Shown here: in pieces, positions 25,946 through 32,864 of the stretch
Numbering within the stretch: the first letter of the stretch is position 1
Layout: each line of letters starts with the position of its first letter
Origin: Thermoflexaceae bacterium
GTDB taxonomy: Bacteria; Bacillota; Clostridia; Lachnospirales; Lachnospiraceae
Direction of reading: 5' to 3'
NCBI GenBank assembly: GCA_029226085.1
Contig: JAQXXN010000204.1
Location: forward strand, 1 to 33,728
Length of the DNA stretch: 33,728 nt
The notes under the pieces: generated by a model
What the model was told of the DNA's origin: nothing
The model's database searches: none
What the model saw: only the letters and a program-made list of their open reading frames with translations
Made by a program: the position numbers and the translations under genes

Positions 25946-25974
25946 TTGAAAAAATTGCCGGATTGAGATATTAT
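25946..25974 (+). promoter_or_regulatory. Promoter before the PF06541 gene
   Basis: TTGAAA (25946-25951), 17-bp spacer, TATTAT (25969-25974), about 87 bp before the start at 26061. A weak TTCAA-GTC-TTGAA hairpin followed by TTTTT (25924-25941) just upstream may end the glpK transcript. Confidence 0.55.
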
Positions 25975-26060
25975 ATTTTATTGTGGATATATTTAGGGAT
26001 TTATGGAGAAATTATAACTTCATGAATTGATATTCAATATTATGATTAGGCGGGGAAATT

Positions 26061-26648
26061 ATGTTTAATTATTATTTTCATGGGATGAATATATGTCAGC
26101 TTGTAATATGGTTTTTTATTTACAGCTTTTTCGGATGGGCAATGGAATGTGTTGTTATCCGCAGGGAGAAAGGATACTGGGAGAACCGGGGATTTGCAAA
26201 ACTGCCGTTTTGTGTAATTTATGGCTTCGGTACTTTTATCGCATTTAATATTTTTAAGCCGATTCAGGATAATTACGTTCTTTTATACATTGCCGGCTCG
26301 ATTGGTGCCACAGTTTTTGAATACATTACAGCATTACTGATGAATAAGCTTTTTGGAGAAATCTGGTGGGACTATACCGATAAGAAATTCAATTACAAGG
26401 GGATTCTTTGTTTGGAAAGTACGGTTGCATGGGGATTTTTGGCTTTGTTTATTTTCGGATTCCTGAATTGTCATGTTGAGAATTTTGTCATGTCCTTAAA
26501 TGACCGTATTGTGATGTTTTTAAGCTTTGCGTTGTGTCTGAGCTATTTTATTGATTTTTCGTATCATTTTATTCATTCTTTTATACACAGGGATGATGAG
26601 GAAACAGAAGAGGATAAGAAGCGTGTCACTCATATTAAAAAGGCATAA
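26061..26648 (+). CDS. Putative ABC-transporter permease-like membrane protein (PF06541 type)
   Basis: A 195-aa protein with about five hydrophobic segments. The start of the family signature is IYSFFGWAMECVV, followed by GFAKLPFCVIYGFGT and SIGATVFEYITALLMNKLFG. EIWWDYTDKKFNYKGILCLESTVAWG is diagnostic of the ABC_trans_CmpB/PF06541 family. The family is annotated as an ABC permease type without solid biochemistry, and no ATPase gene is adjacent here, so a transport role is doubtful. The C-terminus is short, charged and cytoplasmic. It is transcribed from its own promoter and closed by a terminator at 26674-26708. Confidence 0.85.
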   Translation: MFNYYFHGMNICQLVIWFFIYSFFGWAMECVVIRREKGYWENRGFAKLPFCVIYGFGTFIAFNIFKPIQDNYVLLYIAGSIGATVFEYITALLMNKLFGEIWWDYTDKKFNYKGILCLESTVAWGFLALFIFGFLNCHVENFVMSLNDRIVMFLSFALCLSYFIDFSYHFIHSFIHRDDEETEEDKKRVTHIKKA

Positions 26649-26673
26649 GCTTATTCGGAAAAATTGGATTCCT

Positions 26674-26708
26674 GGGCTGTAGCATGTGTTTGCGACAGCT
26701 CTTTTTTT
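26674..26708 (+). terminator. Intrinsic terminator after the PF06541 gene
   Basis: GGGCTGT (26674-26680) pairs with ACAGCTC (26695-26701, one G-U), with a possible inner GCA/TGC extension, followed by seven T residues. It separates the PF06541 gene from the phosphodiesterase gene. Confidence 0.8.
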
Positions 26709-26751
26709 ACTTTATTTGGACGGTAACCGTATCTGACATGATGGAGGAAAA

Positions 26752-28512
26752 ATGAATAAGTATAATAGGAATAAGCTGGTTAAATTTGATATTTTTTATA
26801 AAATCATTTCCGTGGCGGTGTCATATCCGATTCTATTAATGATTGTAAAGCTGGCATTGAAATTTAGCGGAGTAAAATATCTTACAAATGAATATATATA
26901 TACTTTTTTCAGTAAGCCAACTACGATTTTGGGTGTTTTTCTAATCATGCTGCTGTTTTTACTGAATGTCAGCATGGAGCAGCAGTTTGTTTTTGCCGGG
27001 TATGAACGGTTAAGAACAGAAAGAATGCGGATTGCTTATGTGATTGATAATGGTTTTTGGGGAATGAAGAACATTCTGAAACCGTGGAATATTCTTTCTT
27101 TATTACTTACGGGTATCATTGTTATTACAATGAATCTTGCGGTGGTTTATAATATCATCATTAATGTAGTGAATGTAAAAACATATATTGCCGAAGGATT
27201 AAAAAAGAGTGTGGACATACGCTATATTATTGTGGGAATTCTGGCAGTGCTGTTGTTTGTTACTGCTATGGGAATTTTTACTTCCTGTATCATGTATGAT
27301 AAAAAGACAAGCTTTTTTGGGGCATTCAGGGAGAGCTTTCGGATATCTGCAGGAAATTTGCTTAAGGTTCTATTTTATGTAACTGTGTATAACATTGCGG
27401 TGATGGCCGTAGTGATTATTTTGTATGCCGCAATTTCAGCAATAGTCATAGCCGGAGTCAATGTTCTTGATTTAAATAAAGCCGGAGCTGCTATTTATCT
27501 TACGGTTATCCGTTATTTCAGTATGTTTATGAATGTGGCGTTAAGTCTTGTCAGTGTTCCTGTAACTTTTGTCTTTATTTCATGGATGTATGGGAAATTT
27601 GCCGGTAACGCACCCGGAAGTCGGATAGATAGGGAAAAAAGCTATCATTCACTGGTAAAATTTGTGATTGCTGCCTCCTGCATTCTGGATATATTTTATG
27701 TATATTCGTCAATAAATGATAATCATTTTAAACAGATTGATTTTTTTAGAATTGTGGAAATTACATCCCATCGGGGAAGCAGTCTTTCTTTTCCGGAAAA
27801 TACCATGCTTGCATTTTAACAGGCACTGGAAGAGCTGGCAGATTATATTGAGCTGGATGTAAGGCAGACTGCGGATGGAAAATTTGTGGTAATGCATGAT
27901 GAAAATCTGAAAAGAACAACAGGAATTGATGCCAGGGTGGGAGAACTGACACAGGAACAGATATGTTCACTTAATGCCGGTTATGACACGGAAGGCGTTT
28001 TTTCGGGGGTAACCGTTCCATCCCTGGAGGAGGTTCTTGAATTTGCAAGTGGAAAGCTTATACGCCTTAACATTGAACTGAAAACGGCATCCACAGATAA
28101 GAATTATGCGCAGGAGCTGTATCAGCTGTTGGAGGAATATGACATACTGGATTCCTGCGTAATTACTTCTTCCGATTATCAGATTCTTAAGGAAATGAAG
28201 CAGTTGGATGAAAATGTTGAAACGGGTTATATTCTTTCCATGGCAGTGGGCAACTATTATGACATGGAATATGTTGATTTTTTTAGTGTAAATTATCGCT
28301 TTGTCACCAGTACGATGATTTACATCATGCATTCCATGGGCAAGGAGATTCATATCTGGACACTCAATAATGAAAGTGATATCCGGAAATATGCTAACAT
28401 GGGGGCAGATAATATCATAACGGATGACCCGCTTTTCGCAAGAGAAGTTGTTTATTCCATGGATACACCGGATATTTTTGTTTATGTACTGAATTATGTT
28501 TTTGGAAATTAA
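26752..28512 (+). pseudogene. Membrane-fused glycerophosphodiester phosphodiesterase interrupted by in-frame TAA
   Basis: ORFs 26752-27819 and 27886-28512 are in one frame, separated by a single TAA (27817-27819). The frame continues QALEELADYIELDVRQT at once, exactly as GDPD proteins read after ENTMLAF. One frame of 586 residues results. A membrane domain with about seven to eight segments covers about 1-330 and is the YqiK/GDPD membrane-domain type. A GDPD domain follows with SHRGSSLSFPENT (catalytic His-Arg and Glu), ELDVRQT, VVMHDENLKRTTG, LNIELKT and IWTLNNESD. Intact enzymes cleave glycerophosphodiesters to glycerol-3-phosphate, probably from lipids. The TAA stands at a variable position (Glu or Lys in relatives), so it looks like a one-base nonsense change. 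A GGAGGAAAA site precedes the start. Confidence 0.85.
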
Positions 28513-28541
28513 TTGTATTTTTACTGGAAATACAGTATAAT
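28513..28541 (+). promoter_or_regulatory. arcC promoter
   Basis: TTGTAT (28513-28518), 17-bp spacer, consensus TATAAT (28536-28541). It lies immediately after the phosphodiesterase stop and about 80 bp before the arcC ATG. Confidence 0.75.
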
Positions 28542-28621
28542 ATTTTCGATAAATGCTGAAAGATTTTGACGACGGAACGTTGGATTTTTTGGCAGGAGCG
28601 ATTGCAGGACGGAGGATTAGC

Positions 28622-29557
28622 ATGAATAATAAGAGAATTGTTGTCGCATTGGGAAGGAATGCATTTGGAGAGACATTTCCGGAACAGCAGGCAAATGTTA
28701 AGAAGGCAGCAAAGGCAATTGCGGACCTTGTTGAAGCAAAATATGAGATTGTGATTACACACAGTAACGGACCACAGGTTGGAATGATTCAGACGGCCAT
28801 GACGGAATTTGCAAGGCTGGATTCCAAATATACGGTAGCACCAATGTCACTGTGCGGTGCAATGAGCCAGGGGTACATTGGTTATGATCTTCAGAATGCC
28901 ATTCGTACCGAACTTTTAAACAGAGGCATTTATAAGACGGTTTCCACCATTATTACACAGGTAAGGGTTGATCCGTTTGATGCAGCGTTCAGCAATCCAA
29001 CCAAGGTAATTGGACGCTATATGACCAAAGAGGAGGCAGAGGCAGAAGAGAATAAAGGCAACTATGTGGTGGAGGAAGAAGACGGTAAGTACCGAAGAGT
29101 TATTGCAGCGCCACAGCCAATTGACATTTATGAAATCGAAGCCGTAAAGACACTTCTGGAAGCCGGACAGATTGTTATTGCAGGCGGAGGCGGCGGTATT
29201 CCGGTATTGCAGCAGGGAACCAGACTGAAGGGAGCCAGTGCAATCATTGAAAAGGATTACACGGCAGCGAAGCTTGCAGAACTTTTGGAAGCCGATACAC
29301 TTTTATTCCTTACGGCATATGACCAGCTGACAATTGGTAAGGGTACTCCAGAAGAGAGGGTATTCGACAAGATTACGGCATCTGAACTTAAGAAATACAT
29401 TGATGACGGACATTTCCCGGCAGTAACCACATTCCCAAAGGTGGATGCCTCCATCCGTTTCGTATCTGCATTTCCGGAAAGTAAGGCAGTTATCGCAAAT
29501 CTGGAAAAGGCAAAGGATGGTCTTTTAGGAAAGTCCGGTACAACAATCACGGCATAA
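28622..29557 (+). CDS. arcC: Carbamate kinase
   Basis: The track start at 28553 is rejected. ATG 28622 has a GGAGGA site and yields 311 aa, the usual size. Family motifs are VVALGRNAFGETFPEQQ (normally A-L-G-G-N-A), THSNGPQVGMIQTAM, MSLCGAMSQGYIGYDLQ, VIAGGGGGIPV and the substrate-lysine region SAIIEKDYTAAKLAELL. The end contains FPAVTTFPKVDASIRFV. It interconverts carbamoyl phosphate plus ADP with carbamate plus ATP in the cytoplasm. No arginine deiminase or ornithine carbamoyltransferase flanks it, so it may serve purine/agmatine degradation or work with unlinked arc genes. It has its own promoter and terminator. The Gly-to-Arg change in the first motif is worth noting. Confidence 0.93.
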   Translation: MNNKRIVVALGRNAFGETFPEQQANVKKAAKAIADLVEAKYEIVITHSNGPQVGMIQTAMTEFARLDSKYTVAPMSLCGAMSQGYIGYDLQNAIRTELLNRGIYKTVSTIITQVRVDPFDAAFSNPTKVIGRYMTKEEAEAEENKGNYVVEEEDGKYRRVIAAPQPIDIYEIEAVKTLLEAGQIVIAGGGGGIPVLQQGTRLKGASAIIEKDYTAAKLAELLEADTLLFLTAYDQLTIGKGTPEERVFDKITASELKKYIDDGHFPAVTTFPKVDASIRFVSAFPESKAVIANLEKAKDGLLGKSGTTITA

Positions 29558-29580
29558 TCTGCCCATATAGAGAAATACAA

Positions 29581-29620
29581 GAGGAAGCTTATCTTGTGGA
29601 AGAGAAAGCTTCCTCTTTTT
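29581..29620 (+). terminator. arcC intrinsic terminator
   Basis: GAGGAAGCTT (29581-29590) and AAGCTTCCTC (29606-29615) form a perfect 10-bp stem with a 15-base loop, followed by TTTTT. It lies 24 bp after the arcC stop. Confidence 0.93.
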
Positions 29621-29693
29621 GTTGAATAAGTTTTAATGAAACATGGAAATACTATTCCCAAAGAAGAATTTTCTGGAAGGAATGGTATATTTT

Positions 29694-30317
29694 ATGAAAA
29701 ATAAAAAACCTAAACATATTGGAATTATCCCGGATGGTAACCGCCGATGGGCAGTCGAAAAAGGCATGGAGAAAAAGGAAGGCTATGAGCATGGTTTGAT
29801 GCCGGGACTTAAGCTTTTGCGGATAGCAAGAGAAAACGGAATTGAAGAGATTACTTATTATGGGTTTACGGTGGATAACTGCAAACGGCCTCCTGAACAG
29901 TTTCAGGCATTTCAAAAGGCGTGTGTGGATGCAGTACGGCTGCTGACAAAGGAAGGTGCTGACCTTCTGGTAATGGGAAATAGTAAGTCTAAATGTTTTC
30001 CTGAAGAACTTATTCCCTATACAAAAAGAACGCCGGTAAATGGCGGAGGAATAAAGGTTAATTTTCTGGTAAATTATGGATGGGAGTGGGACCTTTCACA
30101 TATACGGGAAGACGGAAAGCCATACTCTTTTGATATTTCAAGAATTGACCTTGTGGTTCGCTGGGGCGGAATGCGGAGACTTTCCGGATTTTTACCAATA
30201 CAGAGTGTATATTCGGATTTTTATGTAGTGGATCATTACTGGCCAGATTATGAGGATGAAGATTTTACTAAGGCACTTTTGTGGTATTCCGGGCAGGACG
30301 TGACACTGGGAGGATGA
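29694..30317 (+). CDS. Short, divergent cis-prenyltransferase (undecaprenyl diphosphate synthase-like)
   Basis: ATG 29694 is preferred because AAGGA lies 12 bases upstream and MKNKKPKHIGIIPDGNRRWA is the standard family start; the track start at 29643 lacks a site. The protein has 207 aa, shorter than the usual 230-260 of UppS. Motifs are IIPDGNRRWAV with the catalytic Asp, GYEHGLMPGLKLLRI, EITYYGFTVDNCKRPPEQ (normally A-F-S-T-E-N-W-x-R-P), DLVVRWGGMRRLSGFLPIQ (normally R-T-S-G-E-x-R-L-S-N-F) and YWPDYEDEDF. The chemistry is inferred to be condensation of isopentenyl diphosphate in the cis configuration. The substitutions and short length suggest a paralogue distinct from the essential UppS, perhaps making a shorter product. 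Confidence 0.8.
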   Translation: MKNKKPKHIGIIPDGNRRWAVEKGMEKKEGYEHGLMPGLKLLRIARENGIEEITYYGFTVDNCKRPPEQFQAFQKACVDAVRLLTKEGADLLVMGNSKSKCFPEELIPYTKRTPVNGGGIKVNFLVNYGWEWDLSHIREDGKPYSFDISRIDLVVRWGGMRRLSGFLPIQSVYSDFYVVDHYWPDYEDEDFTKALLWYSGQDVTLGG

Positions 30318-30353
30318 AAAGCAGAGTTTTCGGAATAAAACCCGACTATTTGC

Positions 30354-30382
30354 TTGAATTAACTGATAATTTAATGTAAAAT
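30354..30382 (+). promoter_or_regulatory. Promoter of the bacteriohemerythrin gene
   Basis: TTGAAT (30354-30359), 17 bp, TAAAAT (30377-30382), about 100 bp before the start at 30483. The spacing and the 100-nt leader suggest a regulated leader. Confidence 0.6.
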
Positions 30383-30402
30383 TATCTAAAAGAAAATGAA
30401 AT

Positions 30403-30446
30403 GGCTGCGAACGTGACAGTAGGGCGGTAAGGCTACAGAAAGCAGC
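30403..30446 (+). promoter_or_regulatory. Possible structured leader before the bacteriohemerythrin gene
   Basis: GGCTGC (30403-30408) can pair with GCAGC (30442-30446), enclosing a GTAG/CTAC hairpin (30419-30436). The segment is purine-rich and GC-richer than its surroundings. It does not match any riboswitch consensus I can recall, including the GEMM c-di-GMP class. Support is weak. Confidence 0.25.
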
Positions 30447-30482
30447 ACGGAGTAAATAAAATACAAATTGTGGAGGTAAAAC

Positions 30483-30896
30483 ATGAAGGTAGAATTTGAC
30501 AAGAGTCTGGTAACAGGAAATGAAATGATTGATGAGCAGCATAAGGAACTGATTGAGAAAATTGATAAGCTGCTTGCGTGTTGTGAACAGGGAAAAGGTA
30601 AAATTCAGGCAATCAAGATGTTAGATTATCTGGCAGAATATACGGAGTATCATTTCGGAGAAGAAGAAAAGCTTCAGGAAGAAGTTGCTTATCCGGGTAT
30701 CGCAGAGCATAAGAAAAAGCATGCGGAATTCAAAAAAGCCGTGGAAGAGCTTCATGAGATGCTGTCAGAGGAGGAAGGCCCGTCCGATGCATTTGTGGCA
30801 GCTGTAAAGAAGAATGTGGTTGACTGGCTGTTTAACCATATTAAAAATATGGATAAGGCGCTGGCGGCATATGTTCAGAGGGAGGCTGGCAATTAA
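30483..30896 (+). CDS. Bacteriohemerythrin
   Basis: A 137-aa four-helix-bundle protein with a TGGAGG site. Its diiron ligands are spaced as in the family: GNEMIDEQHKELIEKID (His near residue 21), YTEYHFGEEEKLQEE (His and Glu near 57-61), HKKKHAEFKKA (two His near 76-81) and NHIKNMDKAL (His and Asp near 120-125). The usual Trp in the N-terminal motif is Phe (VEFDKSLVTGN). Hemerythrins bind O2 reversibly at a non-heme diiron centre and in anaerobes probably sense or scavenge oxygen. It precedes the ArsC/Spx-like gene by only 2 bp after its stop, consistent with a joint oxidative-stress role (inferred). It is transcribed from its own promoter. Confidence 0.92.
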   Translation: MKVEFDKSLVTGNEMIDEQHKELIEKIDKLLACCEQGKGKIQAIKMLDYLAEYTEYHFGEEEKLQEEVAYPGIAEHKKKHAEFKKAVEELHEMLSEEEGPSDAFVAAVKKNVVDWLFNHIKNMDKALAAYVQREAGN

Positions 30897-30898
30897 AA

Positions 30899-31297
30899 GT
30901 GTTAGTGTTGGTTTATAGAAAATGCAGTACATGCCAGAAGGCATTAAAGTGGCTTGAGGAACATCAGGTGGATTTTGATGAGCGTCCGATTGTGGAAGAA
31001 AATCCTGCTTATGAGGAATTAAAGGCATGGTATGCAAAAAGTGGATTGCCACTGAAGAAATTTTTTAATACAAGTGGTTTGATGTACAAAGATATGGGAC
31101 TTAAGGATAAGCTTGGAAAAATGTCTGATGGAGAGATGCTGAAGCTTCTGGCAACTAATGGAATGCTGGTAAAAAGACCACTGGTTGTAGGGGAAGATTT
31201 TGTGCTGGCAGGTTTTAAAGAGGAAGAGTGGAAAGAAAAACTGTGTAGCAGACGAAATGTGGACGCAGATAGGTGTGCATCTGTCACATTTTGTTGA
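30899..31297 (+). CDS. ArsC/Spx-family thioredoxin-fold protein
   Basis: A 132-aa protein; a GTG start at 30899 is used because no ATG is in frame and GGGAGG lies about 12 bases upstream. The N-terminal YRKCSTCQKALKWLEEHQVD has the C-x-x-C redox motif of Spx/YffB/ArsC proteins. Then come FFNTSGLMYKDMGLKDKL and MLVKRPLVVGEDFVLAGFKEEEW, the family's conserved Arg-Pro segment. Relatives usually stop just after that segment (about 115-118 aa). This copy runs on about 15 residues (CSRRNVDADRCASVTFC) into a decayed region, so the original stop may be lost. Spx regulators bind RNA polymerase; the YffB group is not regulatory. Which subgroup this is cannot be decided. It is co-transcribed with the hemerythrin. 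Confidence 0.85.
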   Translation: MLVLVYRKCSTCQKALKWLEEHQVDFDERPIVEENPAYEELKAWYAKSGLPLKKFFNTSGLMYKDMGLKDKLGKMSDGEMLKLLATNGMLVKRPLVVGEDFVLAGFKEEEWKEKLCSRRNVDADRCASVTFC

Positions 31298-31690
31298 CAT
31301 CTATGGAATGAAGTAAGCTGACGGAACAAGTCATAACTAACAGATGAATGACAGGAATTTTTAAAACTATTAAATGATTTTATGTTGTAGAACTGGAAAA
31401 ATCGGAGTTGAGCGAGGTGCTTATTGTTGAAAATGCATCAGGATTTACAGCGTTTGCAAAGACAAAGGAGACCGCAAGCAGAAATAACATTGGAGGCGAA
31501 AGATTATGAGAAACTATCAGGCTATGTATTATACAGGTGCATCGATTAGCATGTTGGTGGGGCTGTTATTGTGATGTTTCTGCTTCTGGCTCCGTTTATT
31601 CGCTTTGCTGTGTCAATGCGGGAAAGTAAAAAGGGAGGCATTTAAACCAATTTCAATTTGAAGGAACAATACAGATTTGGGGGAAAGAAT
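31298..31690. other. Gap with apparently decayed small coding fragments
   Basis: No intact gene is seen. A 40-codon open stretch at 31387-31509 (VELEKSELSEVLIVENASGF) lacks a start. A 22-codon ORF at 31506 (MRNYQAMYYTGASISMLVG) has an excellent TTGGAGG site and ends where a 23-codon ORF (MFLLLAPFIRFAVSMRESKK) begins, overlapping as TGATG. Read together they look like one membrane hairpin protein broken by a frameshift. I do not recognise a family. Confidence 0.35.
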
Positions 31691-32431
31691 ATGGAAAAGA
31701 AAGACAGGACAGGGCTTAAAACGGCAGTGGCGTTAATGCTTCTCCTGCTCTTCTTCTTTGCGCAGGGCGCAATTGTAGTGATTACAAAGATGGAAGGGGT
31801 ACAGTCCGCCATTGTAAGAGGAACTGTGATTTGGAGTCTTGTTGTGATTACACTGGCATATTACATAATCAGGTATCGGGGAATATCCATGCTGGGATTT
31901 CGCAAGGTGAAAAAAGGAACAGCAAATAGAGTACTTTATTATTCACCGCTATTGCTTATCGCTTTTTTGCCTCTTGCAGCTGGCGTGGATTTGGAAGAAG
32001 GAGAAGCCTTTCTTTTCGCCAATTTGTTCTTGACACTGGGCATTGGTATGGCGGAAGAAATCTTTTTCAGGGGAATCATTTGCAATCTGTGGCTTAAGCA
32101 CGGAGTAGTCAAAGCCATGCTGTTGTCATCTGTTCTTTTTGGGATGAGCCATATCCTGAACGTGGCAGGTGGTGCAGGTCTTTTGGCAACGATTCTTCAG
32201 ATATGCTTTGCTATTGTCTATGGAATGGTATTTACACTCATATTTTTCGAGGGTAACAGTCTGATTCCTTGTGTTTTGATGCATGCACTGCATGATTTTT
32301 GTTCCTTTATCAGTGCGGAGGAGTCTATGCAGTCTGACATGATTTTGGGTGCAGTTCAGTTTATTATTTTGCTGGCATATTTTCTATATATGCTTCATCA
32401 AAGAAGATGGAAAGGGAAGGATACATTATGA
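31691..32431 (+). CDS. CPBP-family intramembrane metalloprotease
   Basis: The track start at 31658 is a TTG; ATG 31691 with a GGGGGAA site gives 246 aa. There are about eight hydrophobic segments. The CPBP (Abi/Rce1-like) motifs are MAEEIFFRGIICNLW (catalytic Glu-Glu plus Arg) near residue 125, VLFGMSHILN (His) near 160, and LMHALHDFCSF (His/Asp) near 200. Family members cleave prenylated or small peptides within membranes and in Firmicutes often serve bacteriocin maturation or self-immunity. No bacteriocin gene is visible nearby, though the broken small membrane ORFs just upstream leave that open. The final residues run into the spacer before the DUF3795 gene. Confidence 0.9.
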   Translation: MEKKDRTGLKTAVALMLLLLFFFAQGAIVVITKMEGVQSAIVRGTVIWSLVVITLAYYIIRYRGISMLGFRKVKKGTANRVLYYSPLLLIAFLPLAAGVDLEEGEAFLFANLFLTLGIGMAEEIFFRGIICNLWLKHGVVKAMLLSSVLFGMSHILNVAGGAGLLATILQICFAIVYGMVFTLIFFEGNSLIPCVLMHALHDFCSFISAEESMQSDMILGAVQFIILLAYFLYMLHQRRWKGKDTL

Positions 32432-32482
32432 AGAAACGTATACGACAATATATAAAAAAGAAAAGAAAGTGAGGAAACTACT

Positions 32483-32821
32483 ATGAAAGAATTGATTGCC
32501 TGCTGCGGGCTGGACTGCGAGACCTGCGATGCCCGCATTGCTACACTGAACAATGACAACACTCTCCGGGAAAAGACTGCGAAGCTTTGGAGTGAGCTCA
32601 ACGGAGTTCCCATTACGCTCGATATGATAAACTGTCTGGGCTGTCGGACAGAGGGAGTCAAGACGCCGTTTTGCGACAAGCTGTGTCCTATCCGCCAGTG
32701 CATCTTGAAAAAAGGTCTTTCTACCTGCGGCGACTGCCCGGACAGGGAAGGCTGCCCCACAGTGGATGCGGTCTGGAGCAACAATCCGGAGGCAAAGGAG
32801 AGGCTGTGTGGCCGCTCATGA
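32483..32821 (+). CDS. DUF3795 cysteine-rich protein
   Basis: A 112-aa protein with a GAGGAAACT site. It opens ELIACCGLDCETCDARIAT and continues INCLGCRTEG, PFCDKLCPIRQC and STCGDCPDREGCPTVD. The dozen-plus cysteines in CxxC pairs match the DUF3795 family, presumed to bind zinc or an iron-sulfur centre. Function is unknown. Codon use is strongly GC-rich (CTGCGGGCTGGACTGCGAG) compared with everything to its left, so it probably arrived with the lipoprotein gene that follows. It starts 51 bp after the CPBP gene. Confidence 0.85.
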   Translation: MKELIACCGLDCETCDARIATLNNDNTLREKTAKLWSELNGVPITLDMINCLGCRTEGVKTPFCDKLCPIRQCILKKGLSTCGDCPDREGCPTVDAVWSNNPEAKERLCGRS

Positions 32822-32864
32822 CCAAAACGCCTAAAACACACTTAACTTATGGAAGGAAATCAAC

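Noticed and set aside
12681-28512. Alternative genetic code or stop-codon read-through as cause of split genes
   Set aside because: The interrupting stops include TGA, TAG and TAA, and intact genes in the window end with all three, so no single reassigned codon explains them.
30403-30446. c-di-GMP (GEMM) or other known riboswitch before the hemerythrin gene
   Set aside because: The conserved core bases of GEMM-I and the fold of GEMM-II are not present; only weak stems can be drawn.
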